A stretch of 64,000 bases of DNA from Kingdonia uniflora (taxonomy: Eukaryota > Streptophyta > Magnoliopsida > Ranunculales > Circaeasteraceae): positions 1,550,001 to 1,614,000 of the forward strand of contig JACGCM010001747.1 of NCBI GenBank assembly GCA_014058105.1, given 5' to 3'. This document shows positions 22,185-32,931 of this stretch, in pieces (position 1 is the first letter of the stretch; every line of letters begins with the position of its first letter). The translations under genes and the position numbers were made by a program. The notes below the pieces were generated by a model. That model did not search any database, was not told where the DNA came from, and was given only the letters and a program-made list of their open reading frames with translations.

Positions 22185-23479
22185 GATACTGTGAATTGTA
22201 AAAAAACCTATCCTTCTGAAGTATAGGATAAATGCTGGATATGGTTACATTCATCTTGGGAAGACAAGGTCATGGCAAGTTATTGCCCTTCTGAGGTCGT
22301 TCATCATTAGATTTTGTCCTTTTTTTTCTCCTCCCTGATTGGTAGCACGATTAAAATCTTGGCTTATTGATTGATCTCAAGCTGTTAATGTTGGCTTGTT
22401 GATCGATATATCCGTTGAATTTTTCAATCATGTCCTCCAGAGTTGTCTGCTAATTTAGGACGAGGTATTCCTTCATCCTTCCATCGGCGAGTAAAGCATT
22501 GGTGAAAGCTAAAATAGTAATCTTCTGGTCGAGCCGATCTACTTTTCGAGCTAACTTTAAAAATATCTTAGTAAATGATACGAGCTTCTATCCTGGAATC
22601 TGCTTAAGGCTGAAATGAGAGTATAGATTCTCCTCTTATCTCTATTGTATGAGTAATTCTTAACGAAGAGTTCTTGCAACTATTTGAAAGTTGTGATAGA
22701 TCCTTTGGGTAGTGTGTGGAACCATCGCAAAGGTTTGCCTAATAAGTTAGTAGGAAAGAGCCAGTATAGAATGTGGTTGGACATGGAATATAGGCCTAAA
22801 GCATCCTAGAACTCTTAAACGCGTTCTACTGGATCAGTTCCTTTGTACTTTCGGATCTCCGGTGTATGGAACTCGGTGGGGACTCGCCATCCAACAGCTC
22901 CTGTGCGATCGAGCTCTTCTGTAATCTATTATGGATTCCTTTAGTTGGAGTCTAGGCTTCTATTAGCTCTTTGATTCATCATTCAACATGTTCCTGAGTC
23001 ACATATTGTCGACCTGCAGTGGCTGGGCATGTGATGCATCCTTCTCCAAGATTATGGTCGTCACTCCCTTCAGCTAAACATTCTTTTGCTGGAACTCAAA
23101 CTCTTTGAGGTAGATTTTCAGTCTGTCTGACTCTCACAGGGCCGCCATCTACTTCTTTATGGACCTCCTGGATCAGGATGGGCTTTATTTCCTGTTGGTG
23201 ATGGTTAGAATGAAGTGCACCTCCTAAGTAATTGCCTTTCGAGGGAGGTCTTATTCTGTCATGAACGAAGATTCACGAGCCTTCAGGTTGCACGGCTTTG
23301 TTCTTCTGGGTGGCGATCTACTGACCCTGTAAAACCTTTAGTGCATCCTGTAAACTTGCTAATTGTTGCTCCAGAGTGGCACGTCTTTCTATTTTTGAAT
23401 TTAAAGTGGTCCACAGATCTGCTAGTACGGCATTTTCTTCTGGTAAAACGATAGACGTAACCTGACCTGAAGGTGTCAT
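22185..23479 (-). pseudogene. B1 gag, truncated at its 3' end by A2
   Basis: Capsid-like protein of the B family. Start MTPSGQVTSIVLPEENAVLA at 23479, then DLWTTLNSKIERRATLEQQL, the counterpart of ELWANLNAKIEKHN in A3 gag, and an early stop. Further on, the gag motif TPEIRKYKGTDP is readable near 22850, preceded by GAVGWRVPTEFH. The frame ends near 22200 at a PKMNVTISSIYPIL segment (compare PRMNDRISTIFPIL of A1), exactly where the A2 LTR begins. The zinc knuckle, protease and pol of B1 are absent from the window. Confidence 0.65.
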
Positions 23480-23688
23480 TTTTAGAGACGATAATCAACA
23501 GTTTATGAGATAATGGTTTTGGGAACTTCGTTCCCACTGACTTCACCAAATGTAATAGCCTAATTTTGAGATTTAGACTTAGTCATTTTTAGAGACGATA
23601 ATCAGTAGTTTATTAGATAATGGTTTTGGGAACTCTGTTCTAACTGACTTCACCAAATGTAATAGCCTAATTATGGGATTTAGACTTA
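23475..23688 (-). repeat. 107-bp tandem duplication over the B1 LTR/leader border
   Basis: Units 23475-23581 and 23582-23688 each hold leader, primer site and the outer 31 bp of the LTR (TGTAATAGCC at 23551 and 23658). Only the second is followed by the full LTR. Confidence 0.85.
23643..23655 (-). promoter_or_regulatory. Primer binding site of B1 (second copy at 23536-23548)
   Basis: TGGTGAAGTCAGT, two bases inside the 5' LTR. It aligns with TGGCACCGTCTGT of A3 and TGGCATCGTCTGT of C1 but differs at the tRNA-pairing bases. Confidence 0.55.
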
Positions 23689-24222
23689 GTCTTTACACCA
23701 GATGTGTTTAGATCGCTCAGAGACAACAAGTAATAATCAAGAAGAAGATTTAGTGCGGAAAACTTTTGAATAAGTTAAAAACTACAACCTCTTTTAAGGA
23801 TTTTAAGAAAGAGAAGATGATCTTATTGAGATTGTTAGCTTTTTACAATGCGTGCTCTGAGTATGTGGAATTCTAGAGTAAGGATTCTTCTGTCTAGACT
23901 TTCTTGATTAGGCAAAAGTCCTTCCTCATCTTGAATTTTCTGGTCTTATTTATAGGTCTACTAATATGACCGTTTGACAACCATTAAGATTCTTGATGAC
24001 AAACATTACAAAATATATGCTAAATTCTTTTTGATCAGATTGTGTAACAGATTGATTCTGCTTGTCTTGTAATGACTATATTGACGATGTTATGTTTATT
24101 GATTCAAACTGTTGAGGTAGAGGTCGAATATTGAATACCGGATACATCTCGAGTAATACTTCGTGTATGCTGAAGAGTTTAAGGATGAAGTATGAGTCCG
24201 AGATACGAAATAAGCTATTACA
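23658..24222 (-). repeat. 5' LTR of B1
   Basis: TGTAATAGCC...AGCTATTACA, 565 bp, followed by target copy GTTAG. Confidence 0.8.
23945..23954 (-). promoter_or_regulatory. TATA box in B1 5' LTR
   Basis: TATAAATAAG on the minus strand, the likely sense promoter of gag-pol. A3 and C1 LTRs have boxes at similar places. Confidence 0.5.
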
Positions 24223-24695
24223 GTTAGGTAAGGCCGATTATGTGTAAGTGGGAGTCGTCATGATTGTGGGGTGGTCAGGGGAAGATTTGGAAAAGAGAGA
24301 TGAAAATAGATGAAAATATAGGCCAAAGAGTAATGATGGGAAAACATTTTTACCAAAAAGGTACAAGACGTCTGACATTGATTATAGGGGGGATACCTCG
24401 GTTCCAAAATCGAGAATGGCTCATGTGAGGCCAAATAACTACCAGCAGTTAGAGAGAGAAAAGATAAGGAATGCTTCATCTTCCTCATTCAAAGGTTTCT
24501 CAACTTCTAAAAACTTGAAGAGCAGTGAAAGAGGAAAGAGAAAAAATAGTAGACAATTTCGTGAGAATTTAATCAAGGGTGATCAACAGTCAAAGCGAGA
24601 GAGAGATGTAGAGACTGAGTCACAAAGGTGGTTATACATCAGCGTTGTGAGGGAAGGATTTGGCACTGCGTCAGATTCACATTCCGACATAGATG

Positions 24696-24937
24696 GTTAG
24701 TAGATTATTTGTGATACTTAGAATGTGTTGTTTTTGAAAATCATTTTTGGTGTTAGGGAAATCTTAAAATTACCATTTACAGTAATCTATAAAAATTTGT
24801 GTGATATATGATACACGAAATATATATGTATGTGGGCGATGCATATGTAAAAGATAATGATGGATACTTGAACCTGCATGTAGGTCGATCGTGAGAAGTG
24901 TTTGTGTAGGATCAAACTCTTATCTACAAATTTGTAG
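24696..24937 (+). other. Intron 1 of A1 as3
   Basis: GATG|GTTAGTAGA...TTTGTAG|TTGATATA, 242 bp. Splicing in phase 1 joins HSDID to VDIN...VNEAS. The A3 intron has the same length and phase. Confidence 0.65.
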
Positions 24938-25703
24938 TTGATATAAATATTTTACATGTTAATGAGGCTTCGACCTCTGGTCGATCAGCTGAGTCCAAAA
25001 TTATAATATCTGATAGGGAGGAAGAAGAAGGGGTTATTCAATTTCCAGATTTCCCTGGAAAATTAGTGACGTATCCTCCAAATTATGATGCGTTCAAAGA
25101 GTTCTGTAAAGCTAAGGCTTCTGTAGGGGGAAGATAGGGTAATTGTGTAGAACATGCCGGTAGGCATTTTAGGAGTTGCATTGTAGCAACCGAAGAAGAT
25201 TTATTTTTATTGTTTGCTAATTTGGAGGAGGAGAAATGAGATAGAGGTTTAGATGAATCAATCTCTTTGGAGTACTTTGATGGGAATGTCTAGGGCGACC
25301 TGGAGGAGGGTTTTTTGTGTTACATGTTCTAGTTGGAGTACGGGTTGAGTCTTCCCCTTAGCAATCTGGTGAAAGGGATTATGAATATCATCAGGGCATG
25401 TTCTATTCAGTTGAATGGGAACATGTGGGAGGCGATAAATGTTCGTGAATTTCTGAATAAGTTATGTGAGGAGGATGAGATTGAGAGGAGGATATCTCTT
25501 GAGGATGTCTTGCAATTTTATAGGGTAACAAACTTTTCTGCAAGTAGGAGGTATATTTTTTGGGAGTTCGACTCGGCCTCGTTTCTTCGATCTAAACTCA
25601 GCAGGTCAACCATGGAATGATAATGTGATATGGGTGAAGGGTAATTGCTTTCAGAGAGATGATAAAGAACCCATGAAACTTCTGTGTTAAACTTTATCAC
25701 AAA

Positions 25704-25789
25704 GTAAGTATAACAATGTATAATATATAAGATTAATATGTTAAAACTGTATGTTACTCTGCTGATGATAATGTGTTGCTGATTGACAG
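25704..25789 (+). other. Intron 2 of A1 as3
   Basis: CAAA|GTAAGTATAAC...GATTGACAG|GTCC, 86 bp; phase 1 joins LSQ-S to PQSKVARKE. Confidence 0.7.
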
Positions 25790-26291
25790 GTCCTCAATCA
25801 AAGGTGGCGAGGAAGGAGTCTATGCTGGATGTTGTTACTCATGAAGGGATCGAGCTTGAGGCTGTGCTGAAAGAACTCGACATTAGTAGAAAGAAACATG
25901 TTAACAGACGGTCCGAGAAAGTTTATAAGTCTCAATCAACAAGGCTAATGGCGGGCGCTAAGGGCAACAAGAGGAGGGGAACTGATGGGAAGATGTGAGT
26001 GAACTTTCCCAAGGCCTCTAGAGTAGACTTCGTGGGTGTGTCGGATTCCTCTACGTCGAGCAAGATTGCTCGGGAGTTTCCAAAGAAGAAGATGCTGAAG
26101 CGTGGTTTTACCTCAGGAACTACAGGAAGTGGTGAGGTCGAAGGAGGGACAAAAATGAGGAGAGTTGAGCCTTCTTTATGGAGAGAGGTGAAGGTCGTAG
26201 AGGATCGACCTGCTATAGGCGATGAGCTGAAATAGGTGGAGGAAGTGGCGAGGCTCAACTCTCAATGGGGAGGAGAAGATGAGACAAAATG

Positions 26292-26374
26292 GTAAGTTCA
26301 TTTGTTTGAATATGTGCTGAATTTTGTATGATGATTCGAGCTATCAATGAGGTTGTTGTTGTTTGTTTTGGTTG
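26292..26374 (+). other. Intron 3 of A1 as3, acceptor decayed
   Basis: AAAATG|GTAAGTTC..., 83 bp; the acceptor reads TTG instead of TAG. TKM|ATRLMKG matches A3. Confidence 0.6.
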
Positions 26375-26493
26375 GCTACTCGTTTGATGAAAGGGATATG
26401 TCTCGGGGACGAAGAGGAGAAGATTTCGAGACTGAGCTCGCTAAGTAGAGAGATGTCTTAGCATCCCTATTATTTTTTCAAGCAGAGCTACAA

Positions 26494-26839
26494 GTTAAAA
26501 AAGAGCAAGAAATATTTGATTTGTATGCTTCGTTAGTCTAAAGCTACAAAGTAAAAAGTAAAGTATAAAGATGGATCGAAAACCTGCTATCAGTTTAGCG
26601 CAATGTCGCTCAATGATGTATAGAAAATATTAAAATATGGAAATTTTAAAATATAGATAATATGTAACTTAGAATTGGAAGTATGTGTTATTGCTCATCC
26701 AACTAAGATTGTACTGCGACCTTAAGTATTGAAGTATTTTTACACAGTAAATGTCAAAAAAATATAAATTTTGTTAGAAATGAGATGTATGTATCGAGTG
26801 GATGTCCTGAATCGAACTTGATATATATATGATGTGTAG
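26494..26839 (+). other. Intron 5 of A1 as3
   Basis: CTACAA|GTTAAA...GATGTGTAG|GTCGAA, 346 bp; phase 0 joins AELQ to VELESTRF. Confidence 0.65.
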
Positions 26840-28049
26840 GTCGAATTAGAGTCAACTCGCTTTCACGAAGATGAGACACGCCAATATAACCAAGAATTTG
26901 TGGAGGAGTTTGATAGGATGAAATAGGCGAATGAAGATAGAGAAGATCAACATGTGAAGGTACACTTCAATTTTGTTGAGGCAACCCAAACTACTATCGA
27001 CCTCATTCGAAAGATCGAGATAAAGGATGCCGAAATTAGTAAAGGGCAAAAAGAGCTCGCGGAGATGAAAAAATATGCAGGGAAGCTCAAAGGCTAGTAT
27101 GATGCGCTGATGGAAAAGAGTAGGGATGCTGACTTGGTTCGATACTATATACAAATTTTAGAAAAATCAAAGGAAGGGTTAAGTCGTTCAGTGGCCAGTC
27201 TGAAGGACTAAATGATCAACAAAACAAACGATCAGGAGCAAACTCGAGCTGATCTAGTGAGTACCAGAAATGAGCTGGAACAGTTGAAGAAGAAAATGGT
27301 TGAGAAAGATAGTGAGCTGAAGAAAGCTCAAGATGACCTATCTACCTCTGAAGTTGCGGTTGAGCAGTTGACTACAGCCTTACCTGCTAAAGATATGGAG
27401 TTACTAATGGTACAACGGAAGTGTGATAATTTGAATAAATGGGTGGCATAATTAAAGACCTAATTAGCGCAAGCCAATTTGAGTGCCAGAAACGTCGAGG
27501 CTGGATAGTGGTCGAGGAAGAATAAAAGTGATGGCAAGGTCTCCCTTGTTCAAGGGATGTAGTTAGCCTATCAGCTTGAATAAGAGAGATTGAGGGAATT
27601 ATAGCTCACACTCAAGGTCATGTACAAAAAGGAAATGAGCGGTTAAGGGAGTGCCAACGTAAGTTGGACGCTGCTCTTACCAGGGAACAATGGTTAGAGC
27701 GGACTATCAAGGGTAATGAGATTTTAATTAAGAACAAGATGAGTTGTTAAAGAAGTCTCCAGCTAGGGAAGCTTTAAGCAGGAAACTTGAAGAACTTTAT
27801 GCTAAGGTGGCGAATTTGAGGGTAATTAATCAGGCTGAATAAGCTAAAGCTGATAAGAAGGCAGAAGAGAACATCGCGTTCACTGCTAAAATAAATTGTA
27901 AAATGAAATGGCAAGAAGAATGGTATAATAGGCTGCATAATCGCCTTCAGATGGCGAGTACAAATTTTTCTAAGGCGGTCTTGCTTGAAGTATCGCGCTT
28001 TGAATTAATGATGGCGGTGATTGCCTATTTTGTAGAGGAGGTAAAAAGG

Positions 28050-30240
28050 CGTGAGCTAAGAAGTCTCCATCATTTCCTTGTAATCCATTCAGCTCGCTCG
28101 TCAAATGCTTTAGGGGGTGGATATTCTATAAGTTTCTCTACAAGGTTAGGATCGTGCTCCACCCAATCGGAATCTTCCACTAGAAAATCTGTGAGAAAAT
28201 TAGCAACGGCCTGACCCTTTTCAGAATGAAGTTGTTCGAACTTGATATCATGTTTTCCCAAACTGACTGACCATTGTTGCACTCTCCTTGATTTTTCTTT
28301 TTGAAAAAAACCTCCTGAAGTGTGTAGTTTGTCATAATTTTGATTGAATGATCTTGGAAGTAGTGTTTGAGTTTCTGTGAAGTGTAAACAAGGGTTAGAA
28401 GAAGTCACTTAATTTTTGAATACCTCATTTCTGCTAGAGTAAGGGTTTTACTGATGGAATAGACCAATTTCTCAATTTTTCCTTCAAGTAGAATTAAAAC
28501 TGAGCTGATCAAAGTATCTGTAACTGCTAGGTAGATAATCAACTCCGCATTATCTATTGGGGTGCACATTATGGAAGACCTCCCCAAAAAGGTTTTGAGA
28601 TCCTAAAAAGCTACTTAGTATTCTGAAGTCCATTGAACAACTGCATTTGGCTAAACCTTTTCTCATTTGGTATAACCACAAAGTAGTAGGAACAACTAAT
28701 AATAGCAGTCTGAAGATTTTGAAATGAATCGGCTGATAGCGGCAATCTTGCCAGCAAGTTTTTGTACGTCTTTCGTCGTAGTTGGAGATGGCATGTTGAG
28801 GAGAGCCCTGATTTGATTTGGATCGGCCTCAATCCCTTTCTTACTGATAAGATGGCCGAGAAATTGACCTGAATGTACTCTGAATTGACACTTATTAGGA
28901 TTGAGACGCATCCTGTAAGAATGAAAAATGTTAAATATTGTTTTGAGATCTGTACTTTGTTTGGCTGACTGTATGCTCTTACAAAAGTGATTATCGATGT
29001 AGACTTCTACGAATTTCCCAAGATGTACTTTGAACATAGTAGTCATTAATCTTGATAAGTCGTGCTTGTATTTTTAAGTCTGAAGGGCATGACTTTGTAG
29101 TAGTAAAGTCCCCTTTCAGTAATGAGAGTGGTCTTTTCTTGATATTCTTCCAAGAGTGAAATTTTATTGTATCCTGAAGCAGCGTCCATCATAGATAGGA
29201 GTTCGTGACCAACTGTGAAATCAAGGATTTGATAAATGTTAGGAAGAGGGAAACTATCATTCAGAGTATATTTTTTTAGATCTATGAAATCTATACCAAC
29301 TCGAACTTTTCTATTCTTCTTTGGGACATCGACGATATTGAATATCCAATCTGGATATTTAGCTTCTCGAATGAATCTCACTTTGATCAATTTCTCAATC
29401 TCCATGTTAACTTCATCTCGAAGTCAAGGTGATAATCATCGTTATTTTTGTTGACCACCGTGACGTTAATGTTGATGACCAATTTGCAACATGCCTTGGC
29501 TGGATCGACCCCAGCCATCTCATCAAAAGTTCACGCAAAAACGTCTCGATTTAGTCAAAAGAATTTAATGAGAGCATCTTTATTGTATTGAACCAGCTTA
29601 ATACATATGAAAATACCTCTGTTTGGTCTATCAATGTTGACATATTCTGTAGGCTCTTTTGTGGAAGGCTGATCAATTTTTTGTAATTGCAATGCAGCGT
29701 ATCTGTCTGAGGTATCTAAAATTACTGAGACAGTATTTTTACAAGCTTGAGAAAGCTTTTGACTACCTTTGAATTTATAGATACCATTATTATGTTTGAA
29801 GCGGAGTGCTTGATGATAGGTGGAAGCGATTGCTTCCATGTTGTGAATCCAGCAACGGCCCATAATCCCGAGATAACGAGATTTGACATTAATTACGTAG
29901 AAGATGATGTCGATGGTGGCTGGTCTAACGGAAATAGGTAAGATGATCTTGCCTACTCACCCTTCTTTAGAACTGTTGAATCCACTGATATTGGTGTTGC
30001 TTCGAATAACTTGATCGGCCAATCCCATTTGGTCGATAGTGCTACTAAAGAGAATCTTAATACCATTTCTAGTATCGATCATCATTGTGTGCATGACAAA
30101 CTTCTTTATATTGAGCATTATGACTAATATATCATGATATGGAAATTTTAGATGACTAATATCGTAATCTTTGAATGAGATCCCAAGTCGACGATTACTC
30201 GAATCAGGCAGAAGCTTGGCTTTTTAGTCTTGAGGTCTGA
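28050..30240 (-). pseudogene. A1 pol: protease, RT, first RNase H; integrase missing
   Basis: From the right: protease near 30060-30110 reads MMIDTRNG where A3 and O have DTGSG, so the active site is lost. MGRCWIHNMEAIA follows at about 29860. RT at about 28700-29405 has MMDAASGYNKISL and YIDN near 28990-29001 instead of YIDD. The first RNase H includes LAVTDTLISSVLI and QQWSVSLGKHDIKFEQLHS. The frame stops at WITRK, just before the second RNase H, where the junction 28049/28050 enters as3. The second RNase H, integrase and the tandem repeat have been deleted. Confidence 0.8.
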
Positions 30241-31940
30241 GATCGTAGCATTCTGACAGTCTTATGTGCTTGAATCAGCAAGAGTTGATGATTTGATGGA
30301 TTTCGATCATGTTGGTGTGGTACATATGGTAGAGATGTTTCTCATCAGCTTGATCTTTGACCTGGATGACTTCAAGCTGCTTCTTATTAATGTCATCCTT
30401 ATATGATTCCAGGTCGATAATATATTTGATCATTTGTCCCTCTTTGAAAATGTATTCCAGCAACCTCTGTAAAGTATAACAATTGTCAGTAGAGTGATGG
30501 TTTCCTTATGATGCATGCAGTACGGGCGGTTCTCGATTGGTTCAAATGGTTGAGAGAGACGTTAGAGTTTATCCTTGGCGAGGATTGGAAAAATTGTGGA
30601 GATACGGTCATTCATCCTTGGGAGGACCGTTTTGAGAAGTGTATTACCTTTCCGAGGATTGTCAGTATTTCCCTTGGAATACTTTTGATCACCCTGATCC
30701 TCTTTTAGTTTATTGCTTTGATCTGTAGATGGACCTTTCGTGGTTAGGTCGAATTTAGAAGATTTATGCCTTTCGGACATTATCCTTTCCAGGTTGACAT
30801 AACTATTGACTTTGGTGATCATATCTTCCAAGGTCGCAGGTTTGTTGAGGAAGAGGTGTTCTTTGGCCTTGCAGTCAATTTGGAGCACGTTGGTAAAAGT
30901 AGCAACAGCCTTTTTCTGATCGAGATTGTTTACTTTACGCGTGACCTCCAAAAACTTCATTGTTAATGCCACGAGCTTCTCTCTGTGTGATTGCTTAAGA
31001 TTGATAAGATAATATAAATTATCCTCTTTGTCTCTATTGTAAGTATATATCTTGATGAATTATTTTTATAGCTGGTAGAATGTATGAAACCTTCAAATAA
31101 AAAGTGGAACCACCAGAGCGGTTCTTCCTGTAGACTTACTACGAAAAAATGATAGAGTTTGTGGTTGAGGTTAGAATTCAACCCCAATGAATTACGATAC
31201 TGCTGAATGTGCTTCTTTGGCTCGGTGCCCTTTTATTTACAAATTTTTGAAGTGTGGAAACCTTTCGGTATTTCCATATCGAATAGTTCTTTGGTAATTA
31301 GACTTCCTTGTAACTTGGTAAGGTCATCTGTAGTGTGTTTCGATCAACTCCTTAATATGCTGATCCATATGCTCTTGCGTAACATATTAACGTGTCAGTT
31401 GAGTAGTTTGACGAGGAGGTTGAGGAATGTGAGTACCAGTACCTTCACTCAAATGATCACTTACTGGAAATTGAGGTTGAGGTCGTTGTTCTTCCTCCTG
31501 ACGTATGGAAAATTGATGACCTTCACTGATCTCAGACTGAACTTCACCGCCCAAATAAATGGAAGGCTGAGGTTCGTGCTGAATATTTCTAAAAGTAGCT
31601 TTGTTGGTGGCTCCTCGAGGTCCCAACCTTTCCCGCGCAGATACTCGAGAGGTTTCTGGCAAATTGATCACGATCTTTTATTGGAGGAGCCTAATTATTT
31701 TGTAGAGCTTGAAAGGCAGTCTGTATGATTATCATCTGGTCTTTATGTCATTTGAATGCTGTCAAACAAACTTGTTGCTCAGCTTTGAGCTCTTTCTCAT
31801 GGAGCTCTCGGTCAAGAGTTAATTAACGTTTGATTTTATTATGTTTCACCGTTGAGATTCGCCCGTAGCTCTGTAAGTTGTTCCGGCTCAACTGAAAGAT
31901 CAGCCTAGATTCTGACTGTTGGTCGTTTGGAAGTGACCAT
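30241..31940 (-). pseudogene. A1 gag
   Basis: Start MVTSKRPTVRI at 31940. ADLSVEPEQLTELRANLN is readable, then heavy decay. ATNKATFRNIQHEPQPSIYL lies at about 31600. Capsid-like sequence follows (FEGFIHSTSYKNNSSRYIL near 31080, MALTMKFLEVTRKVNNLDQK at 30972). The zinc knuckle YCMHHK...NHHSTDNCYTLQRLLE near 30440-30510 needs a 1-bp shift. It would form the RNA-packaging particle in an active copy. Confidence 0.7.
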
Positions 31941-32003
31941 GATTGAAATTTGTAGTAGAATGAATGTTTGCCTTTGGATATCATGGAAATGTCTTCTTTC
32001 TCG

Positions 32004-32015
32004 CTGACGGTGCCA
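32004..32015 (-). promoter_or_regulatory. Primer binding site of A1
   Basis: TGGCACCGTCAG two bases inside the 5' LTR. The first bases resemble the complement of a plant tRNA-Asp 3' end (TGGCGCCGT) with one mismatch; the primer assignment is tentative. Confidence 0.65.
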
Positions 32016-32017
32016 AA

Positions 32018-32632
32018 TGTAATGGCCTAATTCTGTAAGTTCGAGATGACTTGGAATTAACTCTTACAACAATGTTCTTATAACAAAACTAATATGAAAT
32101 AAGAAATGACATAGGTAATTTAGCGTGGAAAACCTCTGAATAGGTAAAAAACTATGACCTTGAGTTGAGAGTTTTTGTAATAGTGACTTTTATTGCTTGA
32201 GGCTGATATTTTATTATAAGTGATCTCTCGACTTAGAATAACTTGATCTTATAAATAAGAAGTTTTGATGTTTTGAGAATCTTGAAAATGTAGTTTTCTT
32301 GGTAATTTCTCGTGTATTTTTCTGGTCCTTGTCTCTTCTTGAACTTTTTTTTTATATTGGCCTTCTCCGCAACTCTTCATCGTGCTAAAGTACGTTCTCC
32401 GAACAATTTGGTTAGTGGCAGGTGACTGAGTAACTATTGAGTTCGTGAGAGACAGGTGTCTTTGACTTGCTCATACTTTTATGTTTAAGCTTAGCCCACG
32501 TTCTTCATCAGTTCGTGGAGTAGCTGTCGATATTGACTGTTGATGTCACGTGTAAAATACATAAATCTGACATAAAGGTAGTTTGAACTGGAATAGCTCG
32601 ATTTGTATTAGATCGAGGGATACGCCCCTACA
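32018..32632 (-). repeat. 5' LTR of A1
   Basis: TGTAATGGCC...GCCCCTACA, 615 bp, followed by target copy CAAGG and then by the rest of intron 5 of O as3. Confidence 0.85.
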
Positions 32633-32931
32633 CAAGGTAAGGCTAGAGAGCAGATAAAAATCATGTTAACGAAAGAAATCCAAGTATAATTAGACCATTT
32701 TGGAATGTTAGAAAATGAGAACACAAAAAATTTGTACCTTGAAATATGATGAAATATAGATATTATGGCCCTTAGTATTAGATAACTTTGTAATTAGGGG
32801 GCGAATTATCATCCCATCTTGTTGGATTGTGATAAATAGAACTTTGTTAGATATGTGTAAAGCAAAATGTAGTTTATTGACCGAATTTGTGAAGTATTGT
32901 TTAATTGAGCTGTTTATGCAAGTCGAGTTGG

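Larger units (their letters stand above)
4097..24222 (-). mobile_element. LTR retrotransposon B1, gag-pol on minus strand, pol lost
   Basis: Bounded by 564/565-bp LTRs and by flanks GCTGA (4092-4096) and GTTAG (24223-24227). The uninterrupted relative in A3 (minus strand near 62510) reads AAAAGCTGGGTAAGG, so both flanks are decayed copies of GCTGG. The element keeps gag, primer site and the antisense genes as1-as3. A2 is inserted between as3 and gag, and B1's pol, together with A2's 5' LTR and gag, is missing at junction 10677/10678. Confidence 0.8.
24260..28049 (+). pseudogene. as3 of A1: exons 1 to 6 with fused exons 4 and 5
   Basis: Start MIVGWSGEDLEKRDENR at 24260; its promoter lies left of B1. 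Exon 1 ends WLYISVVREGFGTASDSHSD (24695). Exon 2 (24938-25703) has NEASTSGRS, LVTYPPNYDAFKEFCKAKAS, YGLSLPLSNLVKGIMNIIRA, LEDVLQFYRV and PWNDNVIWVKGNC, the Transposase_28-like region. Exon 3 (25790-26291) has KESMLDVV, ELDISRKKH and basic PKKKMLK. Intron 4 and parts of exons 4 and 5 are deleted, so TRLMKGICLGDEEE runs into DFETELAK. Exon 6 (26840-28049) is a coiled coil (SRDADLVRYYIQILEKSKEG, then ELEQLKKKMVEKDSELKKAQ) up to FVEEVKR, where it jumps into minus-strand pol. Contains stops. Confidence 0.75.
1327..32632 (-). mobile_element. LTR retrotransposon A1 (Ty3/gypsy, Tat-like), gag-pol on minus strand
   Basis: The element is bounded by two 615-bp LTRs in the same orientation and by 5-bp flanks CAAAG (1322-1326) and CAAGG (32633-32637), one transition apart. 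The 3' LTR lies on the left. Order on the minus strand: 5' LTR, primer site, gag, protease, RT, first RNase H, then a deletion of integrase, then as3 (plus strand), as2, as1, polypurine tract, 3' LTR. B1 (4097-24222) is inserted inside, so A1 itself is about 11.2 kb. Many stops and frameshifts and clearly diverged LTRs (about one difference per 10 bases by eye at their start) indicate an old copy. Confidence 0.85.

Noticed and set aside
21616..22189. Target duplication of A2
   Set aside because: Bases before the 3' LTR are the polypurine tract, and the 5' end is deleted, so no pair can be formed.
31207..31728. Plus-strand open frame of 173 codons
   Set aside because: Lies antisense to A1 gag, whose minus-strand reading matches A3 gag; a shadow frame.
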